From Solwaraspora sp. WMMD1047 (GTDB lineage: Bacteria > Actinomycetota > Actinomycetes > Mycobacteriales > Micromonosporaceae): a stretch of DNA of 64,000 nt. Location of the stretch: assembly GCF_029626155.1 (NCBI RefSeq), contig NZ_JARUBL010000001.1, positions 2,790,001-2,854,000 of the forward strand. Direction: 5' to 3'. Shown in pieces: positions 7,748 through 15,156 of this stretch. The position numbers and the translations under genes were made by a program. Every line of letters begins with the position of its first letter. Position 1 is the stretch's first letter. The notes under the pieces were generated by a model. That model was given only the letters and a program-made list of their open reading frames with translations, was not told where the DNA came from and ran no database searches.

Positions 7748-9037
7748 GTGTCCCGGACCGTGACGTTGCTGCTCGTCGATCCACTCGGCGCGCCGCTGGG
7801 CGCGCTGCCGCCGTACCAGGTGGCGATGCCCTGGTGGCAGGAGGTCAGCGACGTGGTCGACGGGGCCCGGGAACGGTTCGGGGTGGACGTTTCGGTGCTG
7901 CGGCTGGTGGATGCCGACCGGAGTGCACCGCCCGGCGGGGCGCTCCGCTACCTGGCCCAGCTCGATCGGGCGCCGGACGGCGCGCCGACCTTCGCCGACG
8001 CCGGGCTGCCCGACCCGGCGGTGCTGGCACCGCATCCGCTGCGGGCGCCCTGGGCGGTGCCGGGTGGCCCGACCCGGAGTCTGCACTGGGCGGCGGCCGC
8101 CCTGGCCCGGCTGGGCCGGGCCGGCCACACCGCGATCCAGCAGCGCGCCTGGAACCTGTCCGCGATCTGGCGGCTGGAACCGACCGGGCCGACCGGGGCG
8201 ACCGCACCGACCGCACCGACCGCACCGACCGGGGCGATGGCGCCGGGTGGGCCGGTGTGGCTCAAGCAGGTGCCGCCGTTCTTCCGGCACGAGGCGGCGG
8301 TGCTGCGCTGGCTCGGTGAGGTCGCCCCGGGCGCGGCGCCGACCCTGCTCGCCGCCGACGACGGTCCGGCCGGGCAGGGCCGGCTGCTGCTCGACCACGT
8401 GCCCGGCGAGGACCGGTACGGAGCGGAGCTGGCCGAACGTCACGCGATCGGCGCGAGCCAGCACCGGATCCAGACGCTGGCCGCCGGCCGGACCGCGGAA
8501 CTCGTCGCTCGGGGCGTACCCGATGGTCGGGGGGTGGCGTTGGCGCGGACCGTGCGGGGCGAGTTGGCCCGGCACGGCGCGGACCTGGGCCCGGTCCGGG
8601 ACCTGCTCGACGGGCTGGCGGACCGGCTGGCGCGGGTGGCGTCCTGCGGGGTGCCGGAGACCCTGGTCCACGGCGACCTGCACCCGGGCAACGTGCGGTC
8701 CGACGGGCGCCACCCCGTCATCATCGACTGGGGTGACTCGTTCGTCGGACCCCCCGCGTTCGACATCCTCCGGCTCGCCGAGGGCCTGCCGCCGCCGGCG
8801 GCGGCCGAGCTGCTGGCGGCCTGGCGGGACCGCTGGCGCCGGGACGTGCCCGGCTGCGACCCGGACCGGGCGGTCGCGCTCCTGCGCCCGGTCGCGGCGC
8901 TGCGCAACGCGGCCATGTACGCCGGATTCCTGGCCCGCATCGAGCCGTCCGAACACCCGTTCCACGCCGCCGACGTGCCCGCCTGGCTGCGACTGGCGGC
9001 AGAATGGAGCGGACCGGGAACATCCGACTGTCGGTAA
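7748..9037 (+). CDS. Aminoglycoside phosphotransferase (APH) family protein
   Basis: A 429-residue protein-kinase-like phosphotransferase. Residues 1-110 form an N-terminal extension. The kinase part has WLKQVPPFF (likely ATP-site Lys), the catalytic loop HGDLHPGNV starting at His308, and the metal-binding IIDWGD. The usual Brenner and DFG-equivalent residues are intact. A run of Thr/Ala/Pro encoded by 9-base repeats (about 145-162) sits at the domain junction. The substrate is unknown; such genes are usually small-molecule or macrolide-type kinases, not proven resistance determinants. It begins at GTG with a -10 box six bases upstream, so it is probably translated from a leaderless mRNA. Confidence 0.8.
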   Translation: MSRTVTLLLVDPLGAPLGALPPYQVAMPWWQEVSDVVDGARERFGVDVSVLRLVDADRSAPPGGALRYLAQLDRAPDGAPTFADAGLPDPAVLAPHPLRAPWAVPGGPTRSLHWAAAALARLGRAGHTAIQQRAWNLSAIWRLEPTGPTGATAPTAPTAPTGAMAPGGPVWLKQVPPFFRHEAAVLRWLGEVAPGAAPTLLAADDGPAGQGRLLLDHVPGEDRYGAELAERHAIGASQHRIQTLAAGRTAELVARGVPDGRGVALARTVRGELARHGADLGPVRDLLDGLADRLARVASCGVPETLVHGDLHPGNVRSDGRHPVIIDWGDSFVGPPAFDILRLAEGLPPPAAAELLAAWRDRWRRDVPGCDPDRAVALLRPVAALRNAAMYAGFLARIEPSEHPFHAADVPAWLRLAAEWSGPGTSDCR

Positions 9038-9055
9038 TCTGTCTTTGCCTCCAAA

Positions 9056-9085
9056 TTGGACGGCCCGTAGCGTCGCGCCTACGAT
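9056..9085 (+). promoter_or_regulatory. Candidate sigma-70-type promoter for the decarboxylase-fold gene
   Basis: TTGGAC (9056-9061), an 18-base spacer and TACGAT (9080-9085) precede a good ribosome-binding site (caggagagga, about 9092-9101) and GTG 9108. Confidence 0.5.
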
Positions 9086-9107
9086 CCGCTGCAGGAGAGG
9101 AGACCCG

Positions 9108-9779
9108 GTGACCGCACCCACCGCGGCGCATCTCGTCGTCAACAGCCGCATGCTGCACTTCTGCTGGCTGCCGGCGGACGCCGAAGCGGTGGCGGCGATG
9201 CTCCCGGACGGCGTCAAGCCGCTGCCCGACCAGCCGGTCTCGATGAACCAGTACGTCGTCGACGATCTTGCCCAGACCTCCGGCACGGGGGCCTACTCGG
9301 TCACCTACTTCGGCATCGACCTGGACGGCTCCCCGGGCGGGGCGGTCACCGGCCCGATCCGGTGGTGGGACCACTACCTCACCTCCAGTCCCCAGATCCG
9401 CTCGTACGCCCGGTCCCGGGGGGTGCCGGCCCGGCCCGGCGTCACCACGATCGACGTCGACCGGGGCAGAGTGGTGGCCGTGACCGAGGTCGACGGGGTT
9501 CCGCTGATCCGGACGGTGGCCCGGGCCGGCCACTGCGGTGACCGGGTGTGGCGCGGCGAGATCAACTATCTGAGCCGGTTCGAGAGCCGGTGGGTCGTCG
9601 GGCAGTATCCGTACGTCATGGAGCCGGTCGACGATTTCGAGGTCGAGTCGGTCGAGTTCCTCCGCCCGGACCACCCCGTCTACGCGCTGCGCCCGGCCAA
9701 CCCGCTGGAGCTGTACTGGGGGTCCTACTCGCCCCGGTCGTCGTTCGCCTGCCCCGGCGGGGAGACGGCCCCGAGGTGA
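9108..9779 (+). CDS. Acetoacetate decarboxylase-fold protein
   Basis: A 223-residue protein. Its N-terminus (WLPADAEAVAAMLPDGVKPLP, a 'threshold' helix) and central YFGIDLDG, HYLTSSPQIRSYARSRGVPARPG resemble acetoacetate decarboxylase-like proteins. The position of the Schiff-base lysine in the decarboxylase motif G-F-P-K-K appears as G-V-P-A-R, so decarboxylation by that mechanism is doubtful. GTG 9108 is preceded by AGGAGAGGA and a plausible promoter. Its stop overlaps the GTG of the methyltransferase gene, so the two are co-translated. Family assignment is from motif pattern only. Confidence 0.5.
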   Translation: MTAPTAAHLVVNSRMLHFCWLPADAEAVAAMLPDGVKPLPDQPVSMNQYVVDDLAQTSGTGAYSVTYFGIDLDGSPGGAVTGPIRWWDHYLTSSPQIRSYARSRGVPARPGVTTIDVDRGRVVAVTEVDGVPLIRTVARAGHCGDRVWRGEINYLSRFESRWVVGQYPYVMEPVDDFEVESVEFLRPDHPVYALRPANPLELYWGSYSPRSSFACPGGETAPR

Positions 9780-10921
9780 CCGTCCGCCGATCCGACCCGG
9801 TGCGGCTGCGCCACTGGTACGCGGACCGGCTGCGCCGCGAGGCCAGGGCCACCCGGGCCGAGGTGGTCCGGGCGTTCGCGACGGTGCCGCGGGAGATGTT
9901 CGTGGCCGACGGGTTCGTCGGCCGCGACGGCCGCCGGGTCGGGCCGGGCGACGACGGGTTCCTCGCCGCGGTGTACCGCGACGACGTGCTGATCACGAAG
10001 GTGCGGGACGGGACGCCGGTCAGCTCGTCGAGCCAACCGTCGCTGATGGCGGCGATGATCGAGGCGTTGGGGCCGGTCGAGGGGCTGCGGGTGCTGGAGA
10101 TCGGCGCCGGCACCGGCTACAACGCCGCGTTGATGGCGGCCGCGGGCGCCGAGGTGACAAGCGTCGACGTGCAACCCGACGTGGTCGAGCGGGCGCGTAC
10201 CTCGCTGGCCGCGGTGGCGCCGGTGGTGGCCGAGGCGGCCCGGGTCGAGGTCCGGCTCGGCGACGGCTACCTGGGCGCGCCCGACGCCGCCCCGTACCAC
10301 CGGGTGATCGTGACGGTGGGGGTCAACGGGGTCTCGCCGCACTGGCTCGACCAGCTCGCGCCGGGCGGGTTCGCCCTGGTGCCGGTGGGGCACGTCGGCA
10401 ACCATCCGGTGCTGCGGGTCGGCCGGACGGCCGCCGGCGACGTCACCGCCGACCCGATCTTCCCGGCCGGCTTCATGGCCGCCGCCGGGCCGCTGTCGGC
10501 CCGCTATCCGGGCGCGCACCCGGAACCGCCCCGGGAGCCGCTGGCCGCCCCGACCGTGCGGCGGCGGCCGCGGTGGCGGCGCGGCCTGGGGCTGTACCGC
10601 TACCACGACCTCTGGTTCGCGGCCGGCGTCTGGGACCGGCGGGTCACCTTCGCCGGCATGCTCGGCGGCCACGGACCCGGCGGCTGCGCCCTGGTCGACG
10701 GGGCCGGCGACGGCGGTGCCCTGCTCGGCACCGACGGCGCGATCCTGGCCACCGGCAGCCGGGACCGCTGGTACGCCGCCCAGCTCGGCCTCCTGCTCGA
10801 CCGCTGGGTACGCCTCGGCGAGCCGGCCATCACCCGCTGGTCGACGACGATGGCGCCCGGCGGCGACCCGGATCAGCCGATCCTGGTGCCGGCCGCCTGG
10901 ACGCTCACCGACCGGGTGTGA
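9776..10921 (+). CDS. Protein-L-isoaspartate O-methyltransferase family protein
   Basis: A SAM-dependent methyltransferase of 381 residues. The PCMT domain occupies about 1-220: VPREMFV, SSSSQPSLMAAMIEAL (the family's S-x-P motif), and the SAM-binding LEIGAGTGYNAALMA (about 110-124) followed by an acidic D at VTSVDVQ. The C-terminal 150 residues are an extension typical of longer actinobacterial paralogues, some of which modify peptides. It may repair isoaspartyl residues or act on a dedicated substrate. The GTG start overlaps the previous stop (GTGA). Confidence 0.8.
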   Translation: MTVRRSDPVRLRHWYADRLRREARATRAEVVRAFATVPREMFVADGFVGRDGRRVGPGDDGFLAAVYRDDVLITKVRDGTPVSSSSQPSLMAAMIEALGPVEGLRVLEIGAGTGYNAALMAAAGAEVTSVDVQPDVVERARTSLAAVAPVVAEAARVEVRLGDGYLGAPDAAPYHRVIVTVGVNGVSPHWLDQLAPGGFALVPVGHVGNHPVLRVGRTAAGDVTADPIFPAGFMAAAGPLSARYPGAHPEPPREPLAAPTVRRRPRWRRGLGLYRYHDLWFAAGVWDRRVTFAGMLGGHGPGGCALVDGAGDGGALLGTDGAILATGSRDRWYAAQLGLLLDRWVRLGEPAITRWSTTMAPGGDPDQPILVPAAWTLTDRV

Positions 10922-10940
10922 AATCGGTCGCCCCGAGGTG

Positions 10941-10964
10941 GTTTCCCGGGTGCCCGCAGGGTAA
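10941..10964 (+). promoter_or_regulatory. Sigma-B-type promoter candidate (GTTT-N14-GGGTAA)
   Basis: GTTT at 10941-10944, a 14-base spacer, GGGTAA at 10959-10964. It matches the actinobacterial stress sigma consensus GNNT-N14-16-GGGTA and lies 60 bases before the ATG of a 43-residue membrane protein. Confidence 0.55.
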
Positions 10965-11024
10965 GTCGACTCCCGAGGTCGCCGAGCGTGGCCGGGCTCA
11001 GCAAACCACCCAGGGGAGGCCAGA

Positions 11025-11156
11025 ATGACAAGCGAGACCATGGACAACGATCGGGAACAGACACCGCAGGTGGTCGAGAGCGAGCGGGGGGCGCTCGTCG
11101 CCGTACTGCTGATGGTGGTTCTCGGTGTGGCGGGGATCTTCGCCGTCTCGGCGTGA
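11025..11156 (+). CDS. Small single-span membrane protein (43 aa)
   Basis: A 43-residue protein preceded by a strong ribosome-binding site (CAGGGGAGGC, about 11011-11020). The first 22 residues are acidic and polar (TSETMDNDREQTP), and the last 20 (ALVAVLLMVVLGVAGIFAVS) form one predicted membrane helix. A GTTT-N14-GGGTAA promoter upstream suggests control by a stress sigma factor. The stop codon lies in the first copy of a tandem duplication. Function unknown; it is short but has a good site, promoter and composition. Confidence 0.65.
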   Translation: MTSETMDNDREQTPQVVESERGALVAVLLMVVLGVAGIFAVSA

Positions 11157-11222
11157 GGCAGCGGGACCGGCAGCCGGCCCCGCCCCTCGTGAGGTAGTGG
11201 GACCGGCAGCCGGCCCGACCCT
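11152..11222 (+). repeat. Tandem 36/35-bp duplication at a gene end
   Basis: 11152-11187 and 11188-11222 are near-identical ('cgtgaggcagcgggaccggcag...' and 'cgtgaggtagtgggaccggcag...'). The first copy holds the stop codon of the small membrane protein, and the second forms the left arm of a terminator hairpin. Confidence 0.85.
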
Positions 11223-11233
11223 CAGGGCCGGCT
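11208..11233. terminator. Bidirectional terminator-like hairpin
   Basis: Perfect 9-bp stem (agccggccc 11208-11216 / gggccggct 11225-11233) with an 8-base loop, between two convergent genes. It spans the pirin stop codon (11222-11224). No U-tract, as usual for high-GC actinobacteria. Confidence 0.65.
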
Positions 11234-12205
11234 CTGGCCGCCGGAGTGCGGCACCCGGGCCGCCGGGATCACCCCGAGCCGCCCGGCCTGGTAGTCCTCG
11301 AACGCCTTGACGAGTTCGTCGCGGGTGTTCATCACGAACGGGCCGTAGTGGGCGACCGGCTCCCGGATGGGTTCACCGCCCATGATGTAGAGGTCCAGCG
11401 CCGGGGTGGCGGTCTCCTGCCGCTCGTCCGCGGTGACCCGGATCGCCTCGCCCGGACCGTGCACGGCGAGCTGGCCGGTCCGCACCGGCCGCCGGTCGGT
11501 GCCGACCGTGCCCCGCCCGCCGAGCACGTAGACCAGGGCGTTGAAGTCCGACCGCCACGGCAGGTCGACCTCGGCGCCCGGCTGGACGGTGAGGTGGGCG
11601 ATGGTGATCGGGGTGTGGGTCGAGCCCGGGCCGGCGTGCCCGGCGACCTCACCGGCGATCACCCGGATCAGCGCGCCGCCGTCCGGGGTGGTGAGCAGTG
11701 CCGCCTGGCGGCCGCGGATGTCCTGGTAGCGGGGTGGGTTCATCTTGGCGACCCGGGGCAGGTTCACCCACAGCTGCAGCCCGTGGAAGAGCCCGCCGCT
11801 GACCACCAGGTGCTCCGGCGGCGCCTCGATGTGCAGCAGGCCGCTGCCGGCGGTCATCCACTGGGTGTCGCCGTTGGTGATCGTGCCGCCGCCGCCGTGT
11901 GAGTCCTGGTGGTCGAAGATCCCGTCGATGATGTAGGTGACGGTCTCGAAGCCGCGGTGCGGATGCCAGGACGTGCCCTTCGGCTCGCCGGGGGCGTAGT
12001 CGACCTCACCCATCTGGTCCAGGTGGATGAACGGGTCCAGCTCGTGCAGGGGTACGCCGGCGAAGGCCCGGCGGACCGGGAAGCCCTCGCCCTCGAAGCC
12101 GCTCGGGGCGGTGACCAGCCGGCGGACCGGCCGGAATTCGGTGTCCGGGCCGAGCTTGGGCAGCCTCGGCAGGACCAGGACGTCGTCGACGGTGATCGCG
12201 GGCAT
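11222..12205 (-). CDS. Pirin family protein
   Basis: A bicupin of 327 residues. The pirin metal site is complete: WHPHRGFETV (His81, His83), then LLHIE (His125, Glu127). Bacterial pirins can act as quercetin 2,3-dioxygenases or as redox-responsive cofactors; the sequence does not choose between these. It lies 10 bases downstream of a MarR-type regulator on the same strand, the classical arrangement for an oxidative- or phenolic-stress pair. It ends in a hairpin shared with the convergent gene. Confidence 0.9.
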   Translation of the reverse strand: MPAITVDDVLVLPRLPKLGPDTEFRPVRRLVTAPSGFEGEGFPVRRAFAGVPLHELDPFIHLDQMGEVDYAPGEPKGTSWHPHRGFETVTYIIDGIFDHQDSHGGGGTITNGDTQWMTAGSGLLHIEAPPEHLVVSGGLFHGLQLWVNLPRVAKMNPPRYQDIRGRQAALLTTPDGGALIRVIAGEVAGHAGPGSTHTPITIAHLTVQPGAEVDLPWRSDFNALVYVLGGRGTVGTDRRPVRTGQLAVHGPGEAIRVTADERQETATPALDLYIMGGEPIREPVAHYGPFVMNTRDELVKAFEDYQAGRLGVIPAARVPHSGGQSRP

Positions 12206-12215
12206 GAGGGCACTC

Positions 12216-12710
12216 CTAGCCGGTTGTGGTGAGGTCGGTGGGGTGGGTGGTGTCGGTGTTGCCGGCGCGCAGCCGCTCGCCGAGTCGGGTGAAGATCCGG
12301 GCCAGGAAGGCGACCTCGGCCTCGTCCAGGTCGTCCATCAGGTGCCGGCGTACCGACAGCAGGTGGTGCGGGGCCGCCTCGCGCAGGGCCAGCAGCCCGG
12401 TGGCGGTCAGCACCGCCTCGCTGCCGCGCCGGTCGTCCGGGCAGGCCTGCCGGGTCACCAGCCCGCGCCGCTGCATGGCGGAGATCTGGTAGGTGAGACG
12501 GCTGGGCGAGAAGACCAGCCGGCTGGCGAGCTGCCCCATCCGCAGCCGGTGCCGGGGCGCCTCGGAGAGCAGCACCAGCACGTGGTAGTCGGCGAAGGTG
12601 AGGTCGCTGTCGGTGCGCAGATCCTCTTCGAGCCGGGTGAACAGCCGCTGGCTCGCCTCGATGTAGCTGCGCCAGGCGGCCAGCCGAGCCGGGTCGAGAC
12701 TCTCTGCCAT
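12216..12710 (-). CDS. MarR family transcriptional regulator
   Basis: A 164-residue winged-helix repressor-type protein. The DNA-binding part is about 40-110: LTFADYHVLVLLSEAP, GQLASRLVFSPSRLTYQISAMQRRGLV (helix-turn-helix) and the wing DDRRGSEAVLT. It probably controls itself and the pirin gene 10 bases downstream. The ATG has no ribosome-binding site, but TACTCT lies seven bases upstream on the minus strand, suggesting a leaderless transcript. A perfect dyad (12763-12778) about 50 bases upstream is a possible operator. Confidence 0.88.
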   Translation of the reverse strand: MAESLDPARLAAWRSYIEASQRLFTRLEEDLRTDSDLTFADYHVLVLLSEAPRHRLRMGQLASRLVFSPSRLTYQISAMQRRGLVTRQACPDDRRGSEAVLTATGLLALREAAPHHLLSVRRHLMDDLDEAEVAFLARIFTRLGERLRAGNTDTTHPTDLTTTG

Positions 12711-12717
12711 GCCCCCG

Positions 12718-12723
12718 AGAGTA
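12718..12723 (-). promoter_or_regulatory. -10 box of a leaderless marR transcript
   Basis: TACTCT on the minus strand, separated by seven bases (12711-12717) from the ATG at 12710. No Shine-Dalgarno sequence is present. Confidence 0.45.
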
Positions 12724-12762
12724 GCTCTCTTTCAAATCCGAAACAAACATCCAGGGGTACGG

Positions 12763-12778
12763 CTTCAGAGTGCTGAAG
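12763..12778. promoter_or_regulatory. Palindrome, candidate MarR operator
   Basis: CTTCAG-AGTG-CTGAAG, perfect 6-bp arms with a 4-base centre, in a locally A+T-rich stretch upstream of the MarR gene. Binding is inferred from position and symmetry only. Confidence 0.4.
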
Positions 12779-12806
12779 TCTCGTCTTGCAGGTTTGAAGG
12801 ATCTGC

Positions 12807-12965
12807 CTAGCGGAAGGCGCGGCGGCCCTTGGAGATGGCGAGCACCGCCACGGCGATCAGGGCGACCACACCGATGATCACCAGCCAGCGGACCGCCTCC
12901 AGCAGGAGGCCGAGCAGGACGAGAATGGCGGCGATCACGCCGACGACCATGAGCATGGCCCGCAT
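12807..12965 (-). CDS. Small hydrophobic membrane protein (52 aa)
   Basis: Two predicted membrane helices (LMVVGVIAAILVLLGLLL and WLVIIGVVALIAVAVLAI) and a basic C-terminus (SKGRRAFR). ATG 12965 is preceded on the minus strand by AAGGGAGGG at seven to eight bases; another ATG two codons earlier is too close to the site. It stands alone between the MarR gene and a divergent DUF1684 gene. Function unknown. Confidence 0.7.
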   Translation of the reverse strand: MRAMLMVVGVIAAILVLLGLLLEAVRWLVIIGVVALIAVAVLAISKGRRAFR

Positions 12966-13100
12966 GGCCATCCCTCCCTTGCGCTAGTTGTCCCTCTTGG
13001 CGCCTTCCATGCCTTCTGAACCGATCGCCCGGACCGGTCCCGGCTGCCTTCCCAGCGTCGCGCCCCCCAATCACCGCCCGGCGGTGCCGGCGGGCGGTCA

Positions 13101-13112
13101 TAAGCTGGTGGG
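13101..13112 (+). promoter_or_regulatory. -10 box of a leaderless DUF1684 transcript
   Basis: TAAGCT at 13101-13106, six bases before GTG 13113. No ribosome-binding site; no clear -35. Confidence 0.4.
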
Positions 13113-13709
13113 GTGGACGAGCTTGAGCTGGCGGACTGGCGGGAGCAGATGGCCCGGCTCCACCTGTCGCCGACGGATCTCGCCGGCTACCGGGCCGCCC
13201 GCGACACCCTGTTCGCCGGTCATCCACAGTCGCCGATCCCGGTCGGCCAGCGGGCCGGCTTCACCGGACTGCGGTACTTCCCGGCCAGCGCCGAGGCCGT
13301 GGTCGACGTACCGCTGCGGACGGCCGAGGGGACCGAGGAGATCGACACCGGCGGTCCGGACGGTGTGGTGCGCTACCGGCGGGTCGGGGTGGCCGAGACG
13401 CCGTGGGGGCCGCTGACGCTGTGGTGGATCGACGCGTACGGCGGCGGGTTGTTCCTGCCGTTCCGCGACGGCACCTGCGGCGCCGAGTCGTACGGCGGCG
13501 GCCGGTACCTCACCGACACCGTGAAGGGCACGTTCGGGCGCGGCGTGACCGTGCTGCCCGGCGCCCGCCTGCGGCTCGACTTCAACTACGCCTACAACCC
13601 CAGCTGCGCGTACGACGACCGCTGGGCCTGTCCACTGGCCCCGCCGGAGAACCGGCTGACGGCCCGGATCGCAGCCGGCGAACAGACTTACCGCAGCGCT
13701 GGCAACTGA
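13113..13709 (+). CDS. DUF1684 domain-containing protein
   Basis: A 198-residue cytoplasmic protein with the DUF1684 signature: an N-terminal WREQMARLHLSP segment, ARDTLFAGHPQSPI, GLRYFPA, LPFRDGTCGAESYGGGRYL and NYAYNPSCAYDDRWACPLAPPENRL near the C-terminus. The last motif (Asn, Tyr, Cys pairs) is the most conserved part of the family. No biochemical function is known to me. A -10 box six bases before the GTG suggests a leaderless mRNA. It converges on the DUF397 gene across a hairpin. Confidence 0.85.
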   Translation: MDELELADWREQMARLHLSPTDLAGYRAARDTLFAGHPQSPIPVGQRAGFTGLRYFPASAEAVVDVPLRTAEGTEEIDTGGPDGVVRYRRVGVAETPWGPLTLWWIDAYGGGLFLPFRDGTCGAESYGGGRYLTDTVKGTFGRGVTVLPGARLRLDFNYAYNPSCAYDDRWACPLAPPENRLTARIAAGEQTYRSAGN

Positions 13710-13778
13710 CCGGCGGTCCGGTCCTGTGCCCGTCCAGCAGACCGCAGAGTGAGCGGTCCAGGTCTGCCATGAGACGAC

Positions 13779-13810
13779 GGAACCCCGGACCACGACGGCC
13801 CGGGGGTTCC
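13779..13810. terminator. Terminator hairpin between convergent genes
   Basis: GGAACCCC (13779-13786) pairs perfectly with GGGGTTCC (13803-13810), with a 16-base loop that can extend the stem. It lies between the DUF1684 and DUF397 stop codons. Confidence 0.5.
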
Positions 13811-13823
13811 TGGTGGCTCTGGG

Positions 13824-14003
13824 CTACTTGACGGCCTGGACGAAGGACCGCCACGCGGTCGGCCCGAAGGTCAGCGCGGGGCCAGCCTGGTCCTTGCTGT
13901 CCCGGACCAAGACGCGACCTGAGATGTTGTCGGCCACCTCCACACAGTCGCCGGTGGTGTTGCTCCGACTGGACTTCCGCCAGCGGGGGGTTACGTCGCC
14001 CAT
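13824..14003 (-). CDS. DUF397 domain-containing protein
   Basis: A 59-residue protein of the DUF397 family, with WRKSSRSNTTGDCVEVA, VRDSKD and a C-terminal FVQAVK helix. Small DUF397 proteins are encoded next to Scr1/DUF5753 regulators and probably partner them in developmental or antibiotic control. ATG 14003 starts inside the 3' end of the regulator gene (13-base overlap), so the pair is coupled. The longer frame to 14075 would add unrelated residues. Confidence 0.88.
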   Translation of the reverse strand: MGDVTPRWRKSSRSNTTGDCVEVADNISGRVLVRDSKDQAGPALTFGPTAWRSFVQAVK

Positions 14004-14773
14004 GTGTCTGCCGCTTTCGTGATCAGTTCGAGGGACCGCTCCTGCGTTGGAGTGTAACGCCGAATCAGCTCCCACCGGCGTTCGAGGTCGTCGACCCGGT
14101 CGATGTCCTCGATCGCGTCTTCGTGCAGTGGTCCATCCACGAATCCCACCACGCGCCCATGCGTCGTCGCGAGCGCGAACGAGCCATCAAGCCCGATGTA
14201 TGAGCCAACCTCCGCCGGGACGACGTAGACACTCACCGTGTCTCGGCGAGCCTCCGTCAGGGCGAGCAACTGTTCTCTCATCACCCGTGCGCCGCCCACA
14301 TGGCGATACAACACGTTCTCGTCCAGGATTGCCGTCAACCGAACTGGTTTTAGGTCTCGGGTCAAGATCTCGCGCCGGGCGAGCCTGGTCGCGATGGCGT
14401 CTTCTGCCGCCGGCCCGGTGGTTGACGCCTCGATCAGCTCTCTTGCGTACGCCTCTGTCTGCAGGAGTGCTGGCACGACCGCGAGCTCGAAGTATCGCAG
14501 TAGGGTCGCCTCCTTCTGGCGCTCAAGCCAGGACTTCAGCCAGACCGGCGACGGGTCCACGCGCACATGCTCGTCGTAGTACTCGACGAACGCGGTACCG
14601 AACGCCCGATCGACGACGTCCAGATAATCCGGGGTTACCGGCCGTTCCCCGCGCTCGATTCCGCTCACCTGGGAAGCCGAGTAGTGGATGCGAGAAGCCC
14701 ACGCTTCCTGGGAGAGCTTCAACAGCTCGCGCGTGATCCGGAGGTTCTTTACCAGAAGATCGCTTGCGGGCAT
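13991..14773 (-). CDS. Helix-turn-helix regulator, Scr1/DUF5753 family
   Basis: A 260-residue cytoplasmic regulator. The N-terminal XRE-type HTH (about 5-65) includes LSQEAWASRIHYSASQVSGIE and RPVTPDYL; the DUF5753 effector domain covers about 85-250 with ELAVVPALLQTEAYAREL. I chose ATG 14773, which has GAGGGAC just upstream, over ATG 14785. It overlaps the DUF397 gene at its end, the standard arrangement in Streptomyces and Micromonospora. The stretch is less G+C-rich than its neighbours (14050-14770 uses more A/T third positions), as often seen for these pairs, suggesting separate ancestry. Confidence 0.88.
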   Translation of the reverse strand: MPASDLLVKNLRITRELLKLSQEAWASRIHYSASQVSGIERGERPVTPDYLDVVDRAFGTAFVEYYDEHVRVDPSPVWLKSWLERQKEATLLRYFELAVVPALLQTEAYARELIEASTTGPAAEDAIATRLARREILTRDLKPVRLTAILDENVLYRHVGGARVMREQLLALTEARRDTVSVYVVPAEVGSYIGLDGSFALATTHGRVVGFVDGPLHEDAIEDIDRVDDLERRWELIRRYTPTQERSLELITKAADTWAT

Positions 14774-15156
14774 AGTCCCTCGCATTCTCAGGCTCTACCG
14801 AGTCCGTGCGTTCGCATGGGCGGCGGTGATTGTCGATTCATCTTCCGCTCCTCTCGCCGCCTCGTCCAGAGTGGTCGGTAACCACGGGTCACCCGTCAGG
14901 GGCCGGGCGGATGGATGCCCTCCCGGCGACCCGATGGCCACCGGTCCGGCCGGTCGGGATCGCCAACACCCGGCCGGCTGACCGGACCCCCGCCGGAGGT
15001 TGCCCGAGGGGTTCCACATCCCTCCTCGGAGTGAGGGGCCGGCGGGGGCTCCCAGGTTCCCGGTGTCCGGGGTGTTGCTCCCTAGCGGCGCACCCCGGGC
15101 GCCGGCCCTCTACGAACCTCGCACCGCACCTGCCGACCCGACCGGAGGTAGCGCAC
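14774..15156. other. Divergent intergenic region without a recognisable gene
   Basis: 383 bases between the Scr1-type regulator and a hypothetical gene. No frame with a convincing start, site and composition was found. It contains two adjacent dyads, GTGGT-CGGTA-ACCAC (14871-14885) and CGGGT-C-ACCCG (14885-14895), about 100 bases upstream of the regulator start, which could be an operator. Confidence 0.5.

Noticed and set aside
6566-9286. 906-residue minus-strand reading frame
   Set aside because: Pro/Arg/Gly-rich shadow of high-GC coding genes on both strands (transglutaminase, APH); no motif, start or composition support.
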